The notes beneath the pieces were generated by a model that worked only from the letters and a program-made list of their open reading frames with translations, ran no database searches and was not told the DNA's origin. Of a stretch of DNA of 64,000 nt, positions 22,160 through 34,215 are shown piece by piece (the stretch's first letter is position 1; each line of letters starts with the position of its first letter). The stretch is from Heligmosomoides polygyrus polygyrus (Eukaryota > Nematoda > Chromadorea > Rhabditida > Heligmosomidae): NCBI GenBank assembly GCA_947396885.1, contig OX377202.1, forward strand, positions 18,042,001 through 18,106,000. Direction: 5' to 3'. The position numbers were made by a program, and so were the translations under genes.

Positions 22160-22405
22160 GCACCGAATCGAGTCTCTTGGTTTGGGTCTCGTTCAGGCCA
22201 ACCTAGCCTTCCATTCCTACGGGTGGTGGATTGGTAGCAAACTTGTCAGTGTAGGAAACTACTGTGGTATGTCCAGTGTGTGGCCACAGTATGCCACTGA
22301 AGTGCCAACTACGCATTCCAACTGCTTGAATATCATGCCGAAGTAGAATGAGAGGCACATTTGACAAAAAAGTATTGAGTAATTCCGTAATTCATCCTTT
22401 ATGTT
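22160..22405 (+). repeat. Old tRNA-SINE copy
   Basis: Diverged copy with GGTTTGGGTCTCGTTCAGGCCAACC, GGTAGCAAACTTGTCAGTG and GAGTAATTCCG...ATCCTTTA. Confidence 0.55.
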
Positions 22406-23187
22406 TGACTGTAGCTATAGGAAGTGTTGTTCTTGCTCTTCCTCTATATCAGAGTTTAAATTGATGACGATTGAATTTGTGATAATAAAGAGTATTCAAG
22501 GAATCGAATGAAACTCACTGTTTGAATCTTGTGGCCTAGAAGCACCAATGATGTTGGTAGCCCGCCGAAAAGAAGCCAGAAGTACGCCATCAAGACAGAC
22601 GAGAATAATAATGAGGCTGAAGCATCACGATTAGTGAACTAGCAATAAGACCTCAGAATGAATCGAGATCAGTTGACTCACAGTGAAAGTGCGGACATTT
22701 CTAGGCGGGCTGAAGCTTAGTGGACCTCTTATACCTCTTATATACCGGTTGTCCAGCCTAAACAATCCAAGTGGCAATTAGTGTCGCCGAAAGGTACAGG
22801 TGGTTCAGCGGAAGTCGCAGATGCGGTACGGACGGCAACGCGGTCGCAACCGCAAAGGTCTTTTGTCAATTAGGAGAACTACCTGACTGGATGACGACGG
22901 GAAGTGAGGTAAAACAAGCCGCCTCGGTCACATTGACCCGCCTTCGACTGACAAGCGCGCCAGCAGTAAATTGCCCGATTCGTCGGCGTCGATCTGATAA
23001 AGCCGTTGCGTTGGGTGGCGCGATGAGAATATGACGAAGCCGGAAGGTGAAAAGGTCAGCGTCGCGGGCCTAGACTAAGCGGTGGACGACGGATCGTCTT
23101 GGGATGCTCCACACATTCCTCTTCGTTGCAACGTCGTAGACACCTTCCGAATAGAGGCCTGGTGCCTGTTTAATAGACTGAAGATGC
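22406..23187. other. Nothing recognised
   Basis: No supported gene or repeat. An 87-codon frame at 22771-23034 lacks recognisable features. Confidence 0.3.
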
Positions 23188-23268
23188 CGTGAGTCAATTT
23201 GAGCCTCTATACAATATCTGGGCGCGTGTAGCGCCCAGATATTGTATAGAGGCTCAAATTGATTCACG
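23188..23268. repeat. Snap-back inverted repeat at a SINE 5' end
   Basis: Arms of 38 bp with one mismatch (23188-23225 and 23231-23268) are separated by the 5-nt loop GTGTA. The inner 32 bp are perfect. The left arm is flanking DNA plus the first bases of the SINE (GGGCGC); the right arm is its inverse. Confidence 0.9.
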
Positions 23269-23568
23269 TGTAGAGAAGTCGGAGGAGGCGCGACTGTCGC
23301 GTGCACCCGATACTAGGTTCCTGGTTCGGATTTCCCGCCCAGGCCAACCAAGCCTTCCATCCCTCCGGGGTCGGTGAATTGGTACCAGACTTGTCTGGGA
23401 AGGATAAAGCGCTGACTTGTTCGTCGGCTGGCCACCGCAAGTCATTGTATGGCCAAATACGCATTCATGTCGCCTCCACGACATCCTGTAGAAGTAGAAT
23501 GCGTGGCGCCTCCCAATAGGGATTGAGTAACGCCATCCTTCATCCTATTATCCTTTATACCATATCTT
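23218..23568 (+). mobile_element. tRNA-derived SINE with inverted insertion near its head
   Basis: The SINE head (GGGCGCGTGTAGCG) is interrupted by an inverted copy of the 5' flank, then resumes with GTGTAGAGAAGTCGGAGGAGG and continues normally to ATCCTATTATCCTTTAT. Confidence 0.8.
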
Positions 23569-24177
23569 CTTGTTAAACCCGACATACTACAGAGCAAAAT
23601 GTGCACTTTTAAACGTAATTTGAAAGCCTTCAGATTCAAAACCTAGCATTACAATTTGAGACAGACAGTCTCTTAAAAGGCCATGTTAAATTGAAACCTA
23701 TGAAAGATTATGATTTGGCTTTGACTTCCCCTGAAAATTTATGAAGAACTTTTTTTTAAACTAAAAGATGATTTAAACTCCATAAAATTGTTATTATTTA
23801 GACACAAATTTCGCTTTGGGGCTACATTAAAGAGCAGAAAAGCAGCTTTTGTGGGCGATAACAAGAAGAGATTGCTTCATGATTTTTCCATTTTATCACT
23901 ACTTATTTTTCTACTGGTAGTGTAAGCGTAGTGTGCTTGAAGTTTCGCATTGGATATTTTCAGCAAATTTTTCTAATCTATTGCTGATTAGGCACATAAA
24001 CAGAATTTTCCATGTCAATCGAGTAAAAATCGCAACAAGCCAAATGACTGCGTGGTGCAGTCCTTGCCCTTTGAATCGCCTTAAGACTTAAGCTTAACAT
24101 AATCTTTTTAGGTAAAGAAGTAAATATTTCACGAAAATTCAATCAGCTTATATTATTCTTATTATATCGTAAGATAA
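23569..24177. other. AT-rich spacer before the satellite
   Basis: No gene, repeat or RNA gene recognised. Confidence 0.35.
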
Positions 24178-24240
24178 TGGATGAAGGACGGCGTTACTCA
24201 ATCCCTTTTACTGATGCGCCACTTCTCCCTAAATGTAAAA
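24178..24240 (-). repeat. tRNA-SINE 3' end at the satellite edge
   Basis: AATGGATGAAGGACGGCGTTACTCAATCCC is the inverted SINE 3' end. It runs directly into the first satellite unit through TGATGCGCCACTTCTCCCTAA. Confidence 0.65.
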
Positions 24241-27200
24241 GAACTTTTTTGAATCCTCCCCAACCTCCGACCTACTTCTTCCGCGGTAGCGTTACCAAGT
24301 TTGGACTACTTATAACCGCATACGGCGGTTTCGATGCGAATATATATCATCGTTGAAACGGGAAAATTTTTTCAGTTGCCCATTCCCTTTTGAGATGCGC
24401 CACTTTTCCCTAACAGGATTTTTCACCATCATTTTATAAGCTAAAACTATCCCTTGTTCAGTTTGAACACATAGCTGAACTTCACTAGTTCTGTCTTCTC
24501 ACCTATTTAACGTGGTGTAGGTCTCACATCACTTCTGGTCGCTCAATTCAGAAACGCTCGTATTTCTTCATGGAGCTGTGTGCGGTGATGTGAAAGAGCG
24601 TTTTCGAATCCTCCCCAACCTCTGACATACTTTTTCTGCGGTAGCGTTACCAAGTTTGACTACTTATAACCGCATACGGCGGTTTCTATGCGAATATATA
24701 TCATCGTTGAAACGGGAAAATTTTTTCAGTTGCCCATTCTCTTTTGAGATGCGCCACTTTTCCCTAACAGGATTTTTCACCATCATTTTATAAGCTAAAA
24801 CTATCCCTTGTTCAGTTTGAACACATAGCTGAACTTCCTCACCCTAACAGGATTTTTCACCATCATTTTATAGGCTAGAACTATCCCTTGTTCAGTTTGA
24901 ACACATAGCTGAACTTCACTAGTTCTGTCTTCTCACCTATTTAACGTGGTGTAGGTCTCACATCACTTCTGGTCGCTCAATTCAGAAACGCTCGTATTTC
25001 TTCATGGAACTGTGTGCGGTGATGTGAAAGAGCTTTTTCGAATCCTCCCCAACCTCTGACATACTTTTTCTGCGGTAGCGTTACCAAGTTTGACTACTTA
25101 TAACCGCATACGGCGGTTTCTATGCGAATATATATCATCGTTGAAACGGGAAAATTTTTTCAGTTGCCCATTCTCTTTTGAGATGCGCCACTTTTCCCTA
25201 ACAGGATTTTTCACCATCATTTTATAAGCTAAAACTATCCCTTGTTCAGTTTGAACACATAGCTGAACTTCCTCACCCTAACAGGATTTTTCACCATCAT
25301 TTTATAGGCTAGAACTATCCCTTGTTCAGTTTGAACACATAGCTGAACTTCACTAGTTCTGTCTTCTCACCTATTTAACGTGGTGTAGGTCTCACATCAC
25401 TTCTGGTCGCTCAATTCAGAAACGCTCGTATTTCTTCATGGAGCTGTGTGCGGTGATGTGAAAGAGCTTTTTCGAATCCTCCCCAACCTCTGACATACTT
25501 TTTCTGCGGTAGCGTTACCAAGTTTGACTACTAATAACCGCATACGGCGGTTTCGATGCGAATATATATCATCGTTGAAACGGGAAAATTTTTTCAGTTG
25601 CCCATTCTCTTTTGAGATGCGCCACTTTTCCCTAACAGGATTTTTCACCATCATTTTATAAGCTAAAACTATCCCTTGTTCAGTTTGAACACATAGCTGA
25701 ACTTCACTAGTTCTGTCTTCTCACCTATTTAACGTGGTGTAGGTCTCACATCACTTCTGGTCGCTCAATTCAGAAACGCTCGTATTTCTTCATGGAGCTG
25801 TGTGCGGTGATGTGAAAGAGCGTTTTCGAATCCTCCCCAACCTCTGACATACTTTTTCTGCGGTAGCGTTACCAAGTTTGACTACTTATAACCGCATACG
25901 GCGGTTTCGATGCGAATATATATCATCGTTGAAACGGGAAAATTTTTTCAGTTGCCCATTCTCTTTTGAGATGCGCCACTTTTCCCTAACAGGATTTTTC
26001 ACCATCATTTTATAAGCTAAAACTATCCCTTGTTCAGTTTGAACACATAGCTGAACTTCACTAGTTCTGTCTTCTCACCTATTTAACGTGGTGTAGGTCT
26101 CACATCACTTCTGGTCGCTCAATTCAGAAACGCTCGTATTTCTTCATGGAGCTGTGTGCGGTGATGTGAAAGAGCGTTTTCGAATCCTCCCCAACCTCTG
26201 ACATACTTTTTCTGCGGTAGCGTTACCAAGTTTGACTACTTATAACCGCATACGGCGGTTTCGATGCGAATATATATCATCGTTGAAACGGGAAAATTTT
26301 TTCAGTTGCCCATTCTCTTTTGAGATGCGCCACTTTTCCCTAACAGGATTTTTCACCATCATTTTATAAGCTAAAACTATCCCTTGTTCAGTTTGAACAC
26401 ATAGCTGAACTTCCTCACCCTAACAGGATTTTTCACCATCATTTTATAGGCTAGAACTATCCCTTGTTCAGTTTGAACACATAGCTGAACTTCACTAGTT
26501 CTGTCTTCTCACCTATTTAACGTGGTGTAGGTCTCACATCACTTCTGGTCGCTCAATTCAGAAACGCTCGTATTTCTTCATGGAGCTGTGTGCGGTGATG
26601 TGAAAGAGCTTTTTCGAATCCTCCCCAACCTCTGACATACTTTTTCTGCGGTAGCGTTACCAAGTTTGACTACTTATAACCGCATACGGCGGTTTCGATG
26701 CGAATATATATCATCGTTGAAACGGGAAAATTTTTTCAGTTGCCCATTCTCTTTTGAGATGCGCCACTTTTCCCTAACAGGATTTTTCACCATCATTTTA
26801 TAAGCTAAAACTATCCCTTGTTCAGTTTGAACACATAGCTGAACTTCCTCACCCTAACAGGATTTTTCACCATCATTTTATAGGCTAGAACTATCCCTTG
26901 TTCAGTTTGAACACATAGCTGAACTTCACTAGTTCTGTCTTCTCACCTATTTAACGTGGTGTAGGTCTCACATCACTTCTGGTCGCTCAATTCAGAAACG
27001 CTCGTATTTCTTCATGGAGCTGTGTGCGGTGATGTGAAAGAGCTTTTTCGAATCCTCCCCAACCTCTGACATACTTTTTCTGCGGTAGCGTTACCAAGTT
27101 TGACTACTTATAACCGCATACGGCGGTTTCGATGCGAATATATATCATCGTTGAAACGGGAAAATTTTTTCAGTTGCCCATTCTCTTTTGAGATGCGCCA

Positions 27201-29240
27201 CTTTTCCCTAACAGGATTTTTCACCATCATTTTATAAGCTAAAACTATCCCTTGTTCAGTTTGAACACATAGCTGAACTTCCTCACCCTAACAGGATTTT
27301 TCACCATCATTTTATAAGCTAAAACTATCCCTTGTTCAGTTTGAACACATAGCTGAACTTCACTAGTTCTGTCTTCTCACCTATTTAACGTGGTGTAGGT
27401 CTCACATCACTTCTGGTCGCTCAATTCAGAAACGCTCGTATTCCTTCATGGAGCTGTGTGCGGTGATGTGAAAGAGCTTTTTCGAATCCTCCCCAACCTC
27501 TGACATACTTTTTCTGCTGTAGCGTTACCAAGTTTGACTACTTATAACCGCATACGGCGGTTTCGATGCGAATATATATCATCGTTGAAACGGGAAAATT
27601 TTTTCAGTTGCCCATTCCCTTTTGAGATGCGCCACTTTTCCCTAACAGGATTTTTCACCATCATTTTATAAGCTAAAACTATCCCTTGTTCAGTTTGAAC
27701 ACATAGCTGAACTTCCTCACCCTAACAGGATTTTTCACCATCATTTTATAAGCTAAAACTATCCCTTGTTCAGTTTGAACACATAGCTGAACTTCACTAG
27801 TTCTGCCTTCTCACCTATTTAACGTGGTGTAGGTCTCACATCACTTCTGGTCGCTCAATTCAGAAACGCTCGTATTTCTTCATGGAGCTGTGTGCGGTGA
27901 TGTGAAAGAGCGTTTTCGAATCCTCCCCAACCTCTGACATACTTTTTCTGCGGTAGCTTTACCAAGTTTGGACTACTTATAACCGCATACGGCGGTTTCG
28001 ATGCGAATATATATCATCGTTGAAACGGGAAAATTTTTTCAGTTGCCCATTCCCTTTTGAGATGCGCCACTTTTCCCTAACAGGATTTTTCACCATCATT
28101 TTATAAGCTAAAACTATCCCTTGTTCAGTTTGAACACATAGCTGAACTTCCTCACCCTAACAGGATTTTTCACCATCATTTTATAGGCTAGAACTATCCC
28201 TTGTTCAGTTTGAACACATAGCTGAACTTCACTAGTTCTGCCTTCTCACCTATTTAACGTGGTGTAGGTCTCACATCACTTCTGGTCGCTCAATTCAGAA
28301 ACGCTCGTATTTCTTCATGGAGCTGTGTGCGGTGATGTGAAAGAGCGTTTTCGAATCCTCCCCAACCTCTGACATACTTTTTCTGCGGTAGCTTTACCAA
28401 GTTTGGACTACTTATAACCGCATACGGCGGTTTCGATGCGAATATATATCATCGTTGAAACGGGAAAATTTTTTCAGTTGCCCATTCCCTTTTGAGATGC
28501 GCCACTTTTCCCTAACAGGATTTTTCACCATCATTTTATAAGCTAAAACTATCCCTTGTTCAGTTTGAACACATAGCTGAACTTCCTCACCCTAACAGGA
28601 TTTTTCACCATCATTTTATAGGCTAGAACTATCCCTTGTTCAGTTTGAACACATAGCTGAACTTCACTAGTTCTGTCTTCTCACCTATTTAACGTGGTGT
28701 AGGTCTCACATCACTTCTGGTCGCTCAATTCAGAAACGCTCGTATTTCTTCATGGAACTGTGTGCGGTGATGTGAAAGAGCTTTTTCGAATCCTCCCCAA
28801 CCTCTGACATACTTTTTCTGCGGTAGCGTTACCAAGTTTGGACTACTTATAACCGCATACGGCGGTTTCGATGCGAATATATATCATCGTTGAAACGGGA
28901 AAATTTTTTCAGTTGCCCATTCCCTTTTTAGATGCGCCACTTCTCCCTAACAGGATTTTTCACCATCATTTAATAAGCTGAAACTATCTCTTGTTCAGTT
29001 TAAACCCGAAGCTGAACTTTGCTAGCCCTGTCTCCTCACTTATTTAACGTGGTATAGGTCTCGCATCATTTCAGATTTTTTCATGGATCTGTTTACGTTG
29101 ACGTACAAGAAAATCCTAACCAACCCAAGCTCAGATATTCTTCTTCTTCCGGCAGCACTACCAAGTTTGGGCCAAAACATAATAAGCAATGAGCCCTTCG
29201 ATGTCAATATATACCATCGTTGAAACGGGAAAAAATCGCT
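24241..29240. repeat. Satellite array, 354/434-bp units
   Basis: GAATCCTCCCCAACCT recurs at 24251, 24606, 25040, 25474, 25828, 26182, 26616, 27050, 27484, 27918, 28353 and 28788. The spacings are 355, 434, 434, 354, 354, 434, 434, 434, 434, 435 and 435. The long unit differs by one tandem duplication of an 80-bp segment starting CCTCACCCTAACAGGATT. Units are nearly identical except for a diverged last one (after about 28960). Each contains AACCGCATACGGCGGTT and paired CACATCAC/GTGATGTG. No conserved reading frame. Confidence 0.95.
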
Positions 29241-29284
29241 ACATCTTTCAGCATGCTGAAGGGATGTGACGAATTTTCCTGTTG

Positions 29285-29850
29285 CAGTGATGGGGGCTCC
29301 AGGACCTAACTCCAACGCGACGTCGCGCGCCAGCCGCGTGTGACGTCGCGGCGCTGAAACGCGGACGTGCGCTCGGTGACGCATGGTTAGCCGCGGAGCG
29401 CGAAATGTTCTCAGTGTTTAAGCTCCAAGACCACATTTCTAGCTAGGAACTTAAGATCCCACAGAATGTGGTAGGCTACAGTCTGCAGTAGGGTAATTGA
29501 TCCGAGAACGGATGATAGTGACCTTTTTCCGTAGTATGACCATAATGACGGGTGAAAATTGACCGAAGAAGTTGTAGTTGGCAAATACTGACGCTAGAAA
29601 CCATCCACTGACCAGGATTCCTGTATAAACTGTCGCTGATCGTTCCATTGAAACCACATTCATATACCATCTCCAAGAAACGTTGAAATAAGGCAAAGGC
29701 GTGCCGCATGTCCCTGTAGAAAGCGCTTCTAGCCGTCGGCAGCACCGGACTGCGACAACTCGTCCACTTTCGTCGCGCACCGAGCGCGACGCCAGGAGGG
29801 TTCGCGCGGCGTCGGAGTTATGTCTGCCCCCGCAGTGATGGGATGTGGGT
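29285..29850. repeat. GC-rich inverted flanks around a 340-bp core
   Basis: CTAACTCCAACGCGACG and GCGCTCGGTGACGC at the left have inverted, imperfect partners at about 29770-29840. The core has overlapping minus-strand frames (29451-29780 and 29476-29745), one with a hydrophobic segment ([18 protein letters not shown]). It may be a foldback element carrying foreign sequence, or an exon between two GC-rich repeats. Confidence 0.35.
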
Positions 29851-29989
29851 CTATTTGGACTAAAGTTTGGTAGTCGCTGTTTTTCGTCTCCTAATTTCCC
29901 CAGTTTTCGGAGAACCGGACCGCTGACCTGATCAGTAAAGGGAAAGAAATATAGGATACGGTTAAATAAAAGATAAAGAGCTCAATCCA

Positions 29990-30245
29990 CTTAGAGCACG
30001 CCATGCATTCTATCTCTTCGGGATGTCGTGGAGGCGATTTGTATGCGTATTTGGCCAAGCAATGACTTGCGGTGGCAGCCGATGAAAAATTTAGCGTTTC
30101 GCCCTTCACAGACAAGCCTGGCACAAAATCACCGACCTGGGAGTGATGGAAGGCTTGGTTGGCCTGGGCGGAAGCTCCGAACCAGAAATCTGGTATCGGG
30201 TGCACGTGGCAGCCCGCACCTCCTCCGACTGCGCTACACTCGCCG
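29990..30245 (-). mobile_element. tRNA-derived SINE, minus strand
   Basis: Inverted copy reading from CATTCTATCTCTTCGGGATG through GGCCTGGGCGGAAGC to CTCCTCCGACTGCGCTACAC. Moderately diverged. Confidence 0.75.
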
Positions 30246-30721
30246 ACATCAATATTATCTATTAATATTACCGTTTTTGGCCCAGGTCTATTAGACAGGG
30301 CACACCTTATAAAATCTTCTGTACCGTGGACTCTACCGTTCTACTTAAGCTCTTGAGTAGATGGTTTTAATTCTTATTGTCAGGAGTTACGGTGGATAAT
30401 TGCGTCATCTCCACGCGTCCAGTCGTAAATCACCCTTTTTGCAGTTAAGTGTGTCGCAGGGTAATAGTGATGTACAATTTGAATGGTCCGCCTTACTTGT
30501 CTTCAAGCCATCAGAATTTGTGAGCATTAACTATTTGATCGAACTTAAGTTTAAATAGGGGATAAATAAGACCAAGTGATTAAAAGTTAGGCTACAATCA
30601 CTCCGATTTCCATTCTTCTTCCAGTTAGTGGTACTAGTAGCGTTCTGTATGTATTGAGTAGCTCGATCACTGTGATGGTCTCGAACCAAAATATGTACGT
30701 TATGACTGCGAAGCTGCTCGT
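30246..30721. other. Nothing recognised
   Basis: AT-rich, with no supported gene or repeat. Confidence 0.3.
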
Positions 30722-30900
30722 ATTTGCGCAGTCGGTGGAGGCGCCAGCTGTCGTCTGCACCCCGCAAGAATCGGGATTCTTGATCGGGTCCGGCACAGGC
30801 CGATCAAACCCTCGAACGGCGATGAACTGTAACCATGCTTGTCCAAAAAGGATAAAATACTCACTTTGGCATCGGCTGGTTATCAGCAGTCATGTTTGCG
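30722..30900 (+). repeat. Old tRNA-SINE 5' half
   Basis: GCGCAGTCGGTGGAGGCGCCAGCTG is followed by a diverged body with GGATAAAATACTCACTT and CATCGGCTGG. Confidence 0.55.
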
Positions 30901-31306
30901 AAGAAATCTGGCTTAATCCCGAATCAAGCATTAACCAAGATACGGTCGAAACTCTGAGTCGAAAAAGAATAGCAGTTTAGCGAAAGCACCAATTAGAGTC
31001 ATACTTCTTTAGTTTCCGAAATGTACACCATAAAAAGTAACCATTATAGAGTGGTCTGCAAAATTTTAGGTAGCAGCCTTTTTAGGTTGATGGATACGTT
31101 CTCAAACATTTACAAGTGTGCCCACTAAAGATGAAGTTGTCAGGCACGGTGAGCAACTTCACGAACGTGGAAATATTAAAGGAGAGGTGAAAGAAATCCC
31201 TAGAAACTTTTCCAAGCATTTACAGCTAGCATTATAGCTTTACATTTCATGCCTTCTCAACACCAAACCTGCAGGGTCATGGTATTCCTAGTCATATATA
31301 TTCTAA
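30901..31306. other. Nothing recognised
   Basis: No supported gene or repeat. Confidence 0.3.
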
Positions 31307-31607
31307 TGGGCGCGTGTAGCGCAGTCGGAGGAGGCGCCGACGGTCGCGTGCACCCCATACCAGGTTATTCCTGGTTCGAGTTTTCCGCCCATGCCAGCCA
31401 AGCCTTCCATCACTGAATTGGTAGCAGACGTGTCTGGGAAGGATAAAACGCTGACTTGTTCATCGGCTGGCCACCGCAAGTCATTGTATGGCCAAATACG
31501 CATTCATATCGCCTCCACGGCATCCCGTAGAAGTACATAGAATGCGCTGGCGCATCCCAAAAGGGATTTAGTAACGCCGTCCTTTATCCTTTTGTCCTTT
31601 ATATATT
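31307..31607 (+). mobile_element. tRNA-derived SINE, full length
   Basis: Intact head and tail. TATATATTCT occurs immediately before (ends near 31303) and after the copy (near 31600), consistent with a target-site duplication of about 10 bp. A short deletion removes part of the CCGGGGTCGG segment. Confidence 0.85.
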
Positions 31608-31897
31608 CTTATACCTAAGAAATTAACTAAAATAAAAATAATTAAGATGTAGTTCACACGCTTCTTCTCAGCGCTCGTGAAGAAAGGGAAAATTTCATAC
31701 CAGCTATGAAGGACGCCTTATTAAACGTTCATAAAAAATTAAGTGTGGACGAGTTTTTACACAGTGCTGCGACCTTGCATTCTGATTAAAGTCGTGCATA
31801 GAGATAGCCTTCAAGGAAAGGTAAGGAATGACCCAGATGGACTTTGTATTACGAAAAAGTGCTCGACGTTCTTTTCAATTGCAATCACAAGTTCAGG

Positions 31898-32262
31898 AAC
31901 GTAAGAAATTATCATATTACTATAACCTAACTTTAATTTGGGCTCCAAACGTTTTGTAAGTTAAGTTCAGAGCGAGACAGGGCCAATCCAGGTGTCACAA
32001 GTTCCAGTTCAGAGCGCGACAGGCCATTCCAAGTTGTTACTTTTGCCCTATCAGCCGGCCCCGAAGTGATACCGTTTTTTGCCATTTTGGACCACCCAGT
32101 GGCGTAGCAAAAACGAAACATAGTTCTGTGATCCTCGTCCGATGCCCTACAAGACCATATAGGTCTCGTGATCCTCGTCTCATGCCCTACGACAACATAT
32201 AGGTCTCGTTGAGAATGTTAGGGTAAAGTTCATAGGCTTCCCTTGTAAGCCCTTTAGGTGTA
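31898..32262 (+). repeat. Dispersed direct repeat, copy 1
   Basis: It shares long collinear blocks with 32985-33262: ATTACTATAACCTAACTTTAATTTG, ATCAGCC.GCCC, TTTTGGACCACC and GATCCTCGTCCGATGCCCTA. This copy has internal tandem duplications (AGTTCAGAGCG.GACAGG and GTGATCCTCGTC...GGTCTC, each twice). Confidence 0.75.
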
Positions 32263-32279
32263 AATAGACAAAGAACAGA

Positions 32280-32556
32280 GTTATTTAATCCCCTTCAGGA
32301 TGCGCCACGCATTCTGCGTTAACGGGATACCACGGAGCCGATTCGAATGCGTATTTGGCCATGCAATTACTTTCGGTGGCCAGCCGATGAACAATTCAGC
32401 GGTGTACCCTTCCCATACAACTCTGGTACCAATTCACCGGCCTCGAAGGCATGGAAGGCTTCGCTGACCCATGCGGGAAATCATAAACAAGGAACCTGGT
32501 GTCGGGTGCACGCGACAGCCGACACTTTCTCCGACTGCGCTACAAGCGCCCCTCTA
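32280..32556 (-). mobile_element. tRNA-derived SINE, minus strand
   Basis: Inverted copy from CAGGATGCGCCACGCATTC to TTCTCCGACTGCGCTACAAGCGCC, moderately diverged. It lies between the two direct repeats. Confidence 0.75.
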
Positions 32557-32984
32557 AGCCCCGTACACTATATAATTATTTAAGTAAAAAAGCAAAAGAT
32601 ATACAATCGCTCCCGGAGCAACATTAGTAAGGCAGGAAGTGTCTGCCACCGAATGTTTCGACGCTTACAAATGGAAACCTGGGAAGAATCACCCCCCCCC
32701 CTTCTTTCATAGACTCGTCATCAAACGTACGAAAAGTACGCACCGGACGTGTTTTCGTAGATTCTAAATAGGACCTCTCTCTAACGTCGCGCAAGTGACG
32801 GCTGGCGCCGCGTGGAAGTATGACAGGGGAAGAAAGAACAGAGCAAGTCGCATGGACACCCCATCATCGAACCCTCGATCCCCCTCCCGTAAGTCCGCCT
32901 CGCTATCCACTCGGCCATGCTGTCGCTGACATCACCGTTGGAAATGAGTCATTTGAATGCACACTGCAGCTTCGTCTAGGGAAC
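32557..32984. other. Spacer with C-run
   Basis: No supported gene. A run of about ten C lies at 32692. A 64-codon frame from 32820 has no recognisable features. Confidence 0.3.
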
Positions 32985-33262
32985 GTAGGAAATTGTCATA
33001 TTACTATAATCTAACTTTAATTTGAGCTCAAACCTTTTGTAGGTCAAGTTCTGAGAAGACGGGGCCACTCTACATATGTAGGTGTCACTTTTGCCTTATC
33101 AGCCCGCCCTGGAGTGATACATTTTTTTGACATTTTTGGACCACCGAGTGGCGGTAGCAAACAGGAAGCATAGTTCTGTGATCCTCGTCCGATGCCCTAC
33201 AAGACCATATAGGTCTCGTTGAGAATCTTTGGGGGAAGTTGATGGCTTCCCTTGTTAGAGGT
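32985..33262 (+). repeat. Dispersed direct repeat, copy 2
   Basis: Shorter copy of the unit at 31898-32262 in the same orientation, without the internal duplications. Confidence 0.75.
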
Positions 33263-33398
33263 AAAACAGGATATAACTATTATATTCTATAAAAATGCTT
33301 CTCGCAATTGTAATGACTCTTCATTCACATACCTATGAACGATCCTAAAAACATTTTCTTCTATTTTTTCTATTTATATTGAATTAATAAATGAACAA

Positions 33399-33900
33399 CT
33401 ATTTGCCCAAAGAACTGTAGAGGTATGTAAGACCCCAGCTCTCCAATGATTTTTTCAACCATCCAGTGGTTTTCACTATACTCAGCTTTCGAATGTGCCC
33501 TCTGTAAACCTGGCGCTCCTGCTCAGAAGCAACTTTCCACAACATTACACGACTACCCGACATCTCGTACAGAGCGTGCGCGAGTCTCATTCCATAAATA
33601 GCTCGTCGAGTCCGTGAGTTTTTCGTCGTTTTTGCGCGTATTCACATCAATTCGACCACGAACGCTAATGGTATTACATCGGCTATGCATGTCGGACTGC
33701 CGGTACCTGGCATCGGCTTCGACGAGGGGCGCATCTGAATCGTCCGTCTCATTGCCTTTGAATTCGACAGCCCACTTGTTCTCGGCGAATTTTTCGCATT
33801 CCATGGGAGCCGTGACGACGGAATGGTCTGCGGTATGGGAGAGTCGAGAACAGCAGAAAAATGCGCTTCGTGCAAGGTCTTCTGGCATCTTGCTGATTCC
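33399..33900 (-). CDS. Unassigned coding candidate, possibly two exons or frames
   Basis: Two overlapping minus-strand frames, 33888-33553 and 33590-33399, have a balanced amino acid composition (MECEKFAENKWAVEFKGNE; YEMSGSRVMLWKV). The local base composition is higher in GC than the surroundings, as in coding sequence elsewhere in the window. No domain is recognised, other frames are open in the same stretch, and no confident splice sites fix the structure. It could be an exon pair of an unknown gene or chance. Confidence 0.25.
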
Positions 33901-33994
33901 GCGTCACAATTATGCTTCGTAGAGGCAAAATATGGTGACGACTAGTGGCCCGCACGCAGCCTTGAACTACGCCCGACCACATCAGTGAGCAATT

Positions 33995-34215
33995 GACAGC
34001 TCAGTTAGACAAGGCGTCGATGGCCGGGTGCATCCGATTCCAGGCTCCTTGCTCGGAGTTCCCATCTAAGCCAACCAAGTCCTCCATTGGCACCAACTCA
34101 GTAACCCCTGAGGGATCAAACACTTGGAAAGCTAGGCGGAAAACCCGAACAAAGAACATCAATTCAGGGTGCACGCGACAGTCGGCACCTCTTCCGATAG
34201 CGCTTCACGTGCGCT
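33995..34215. repeat. Two tRNA-SINE heads in inverted orientation
   Basis: A plus-strand head (GCATCCGATTCCAGGCTCC to TTGGCACCAACTC) is followed by a minus-strand head (CTAGGCGGAAAACCCGAAC to TCTTCCGATAGCGCTTCACG). They form a head-outward palindrome. Confidence 0.6.

Noticed and set aside
24241..29240. CRISPR-like array
   Set aside because: The units are 354-434 bp with no short conserved repeat/unique spacer pattern, and the surrounding DNA is eukaryotic. It is a satellite.
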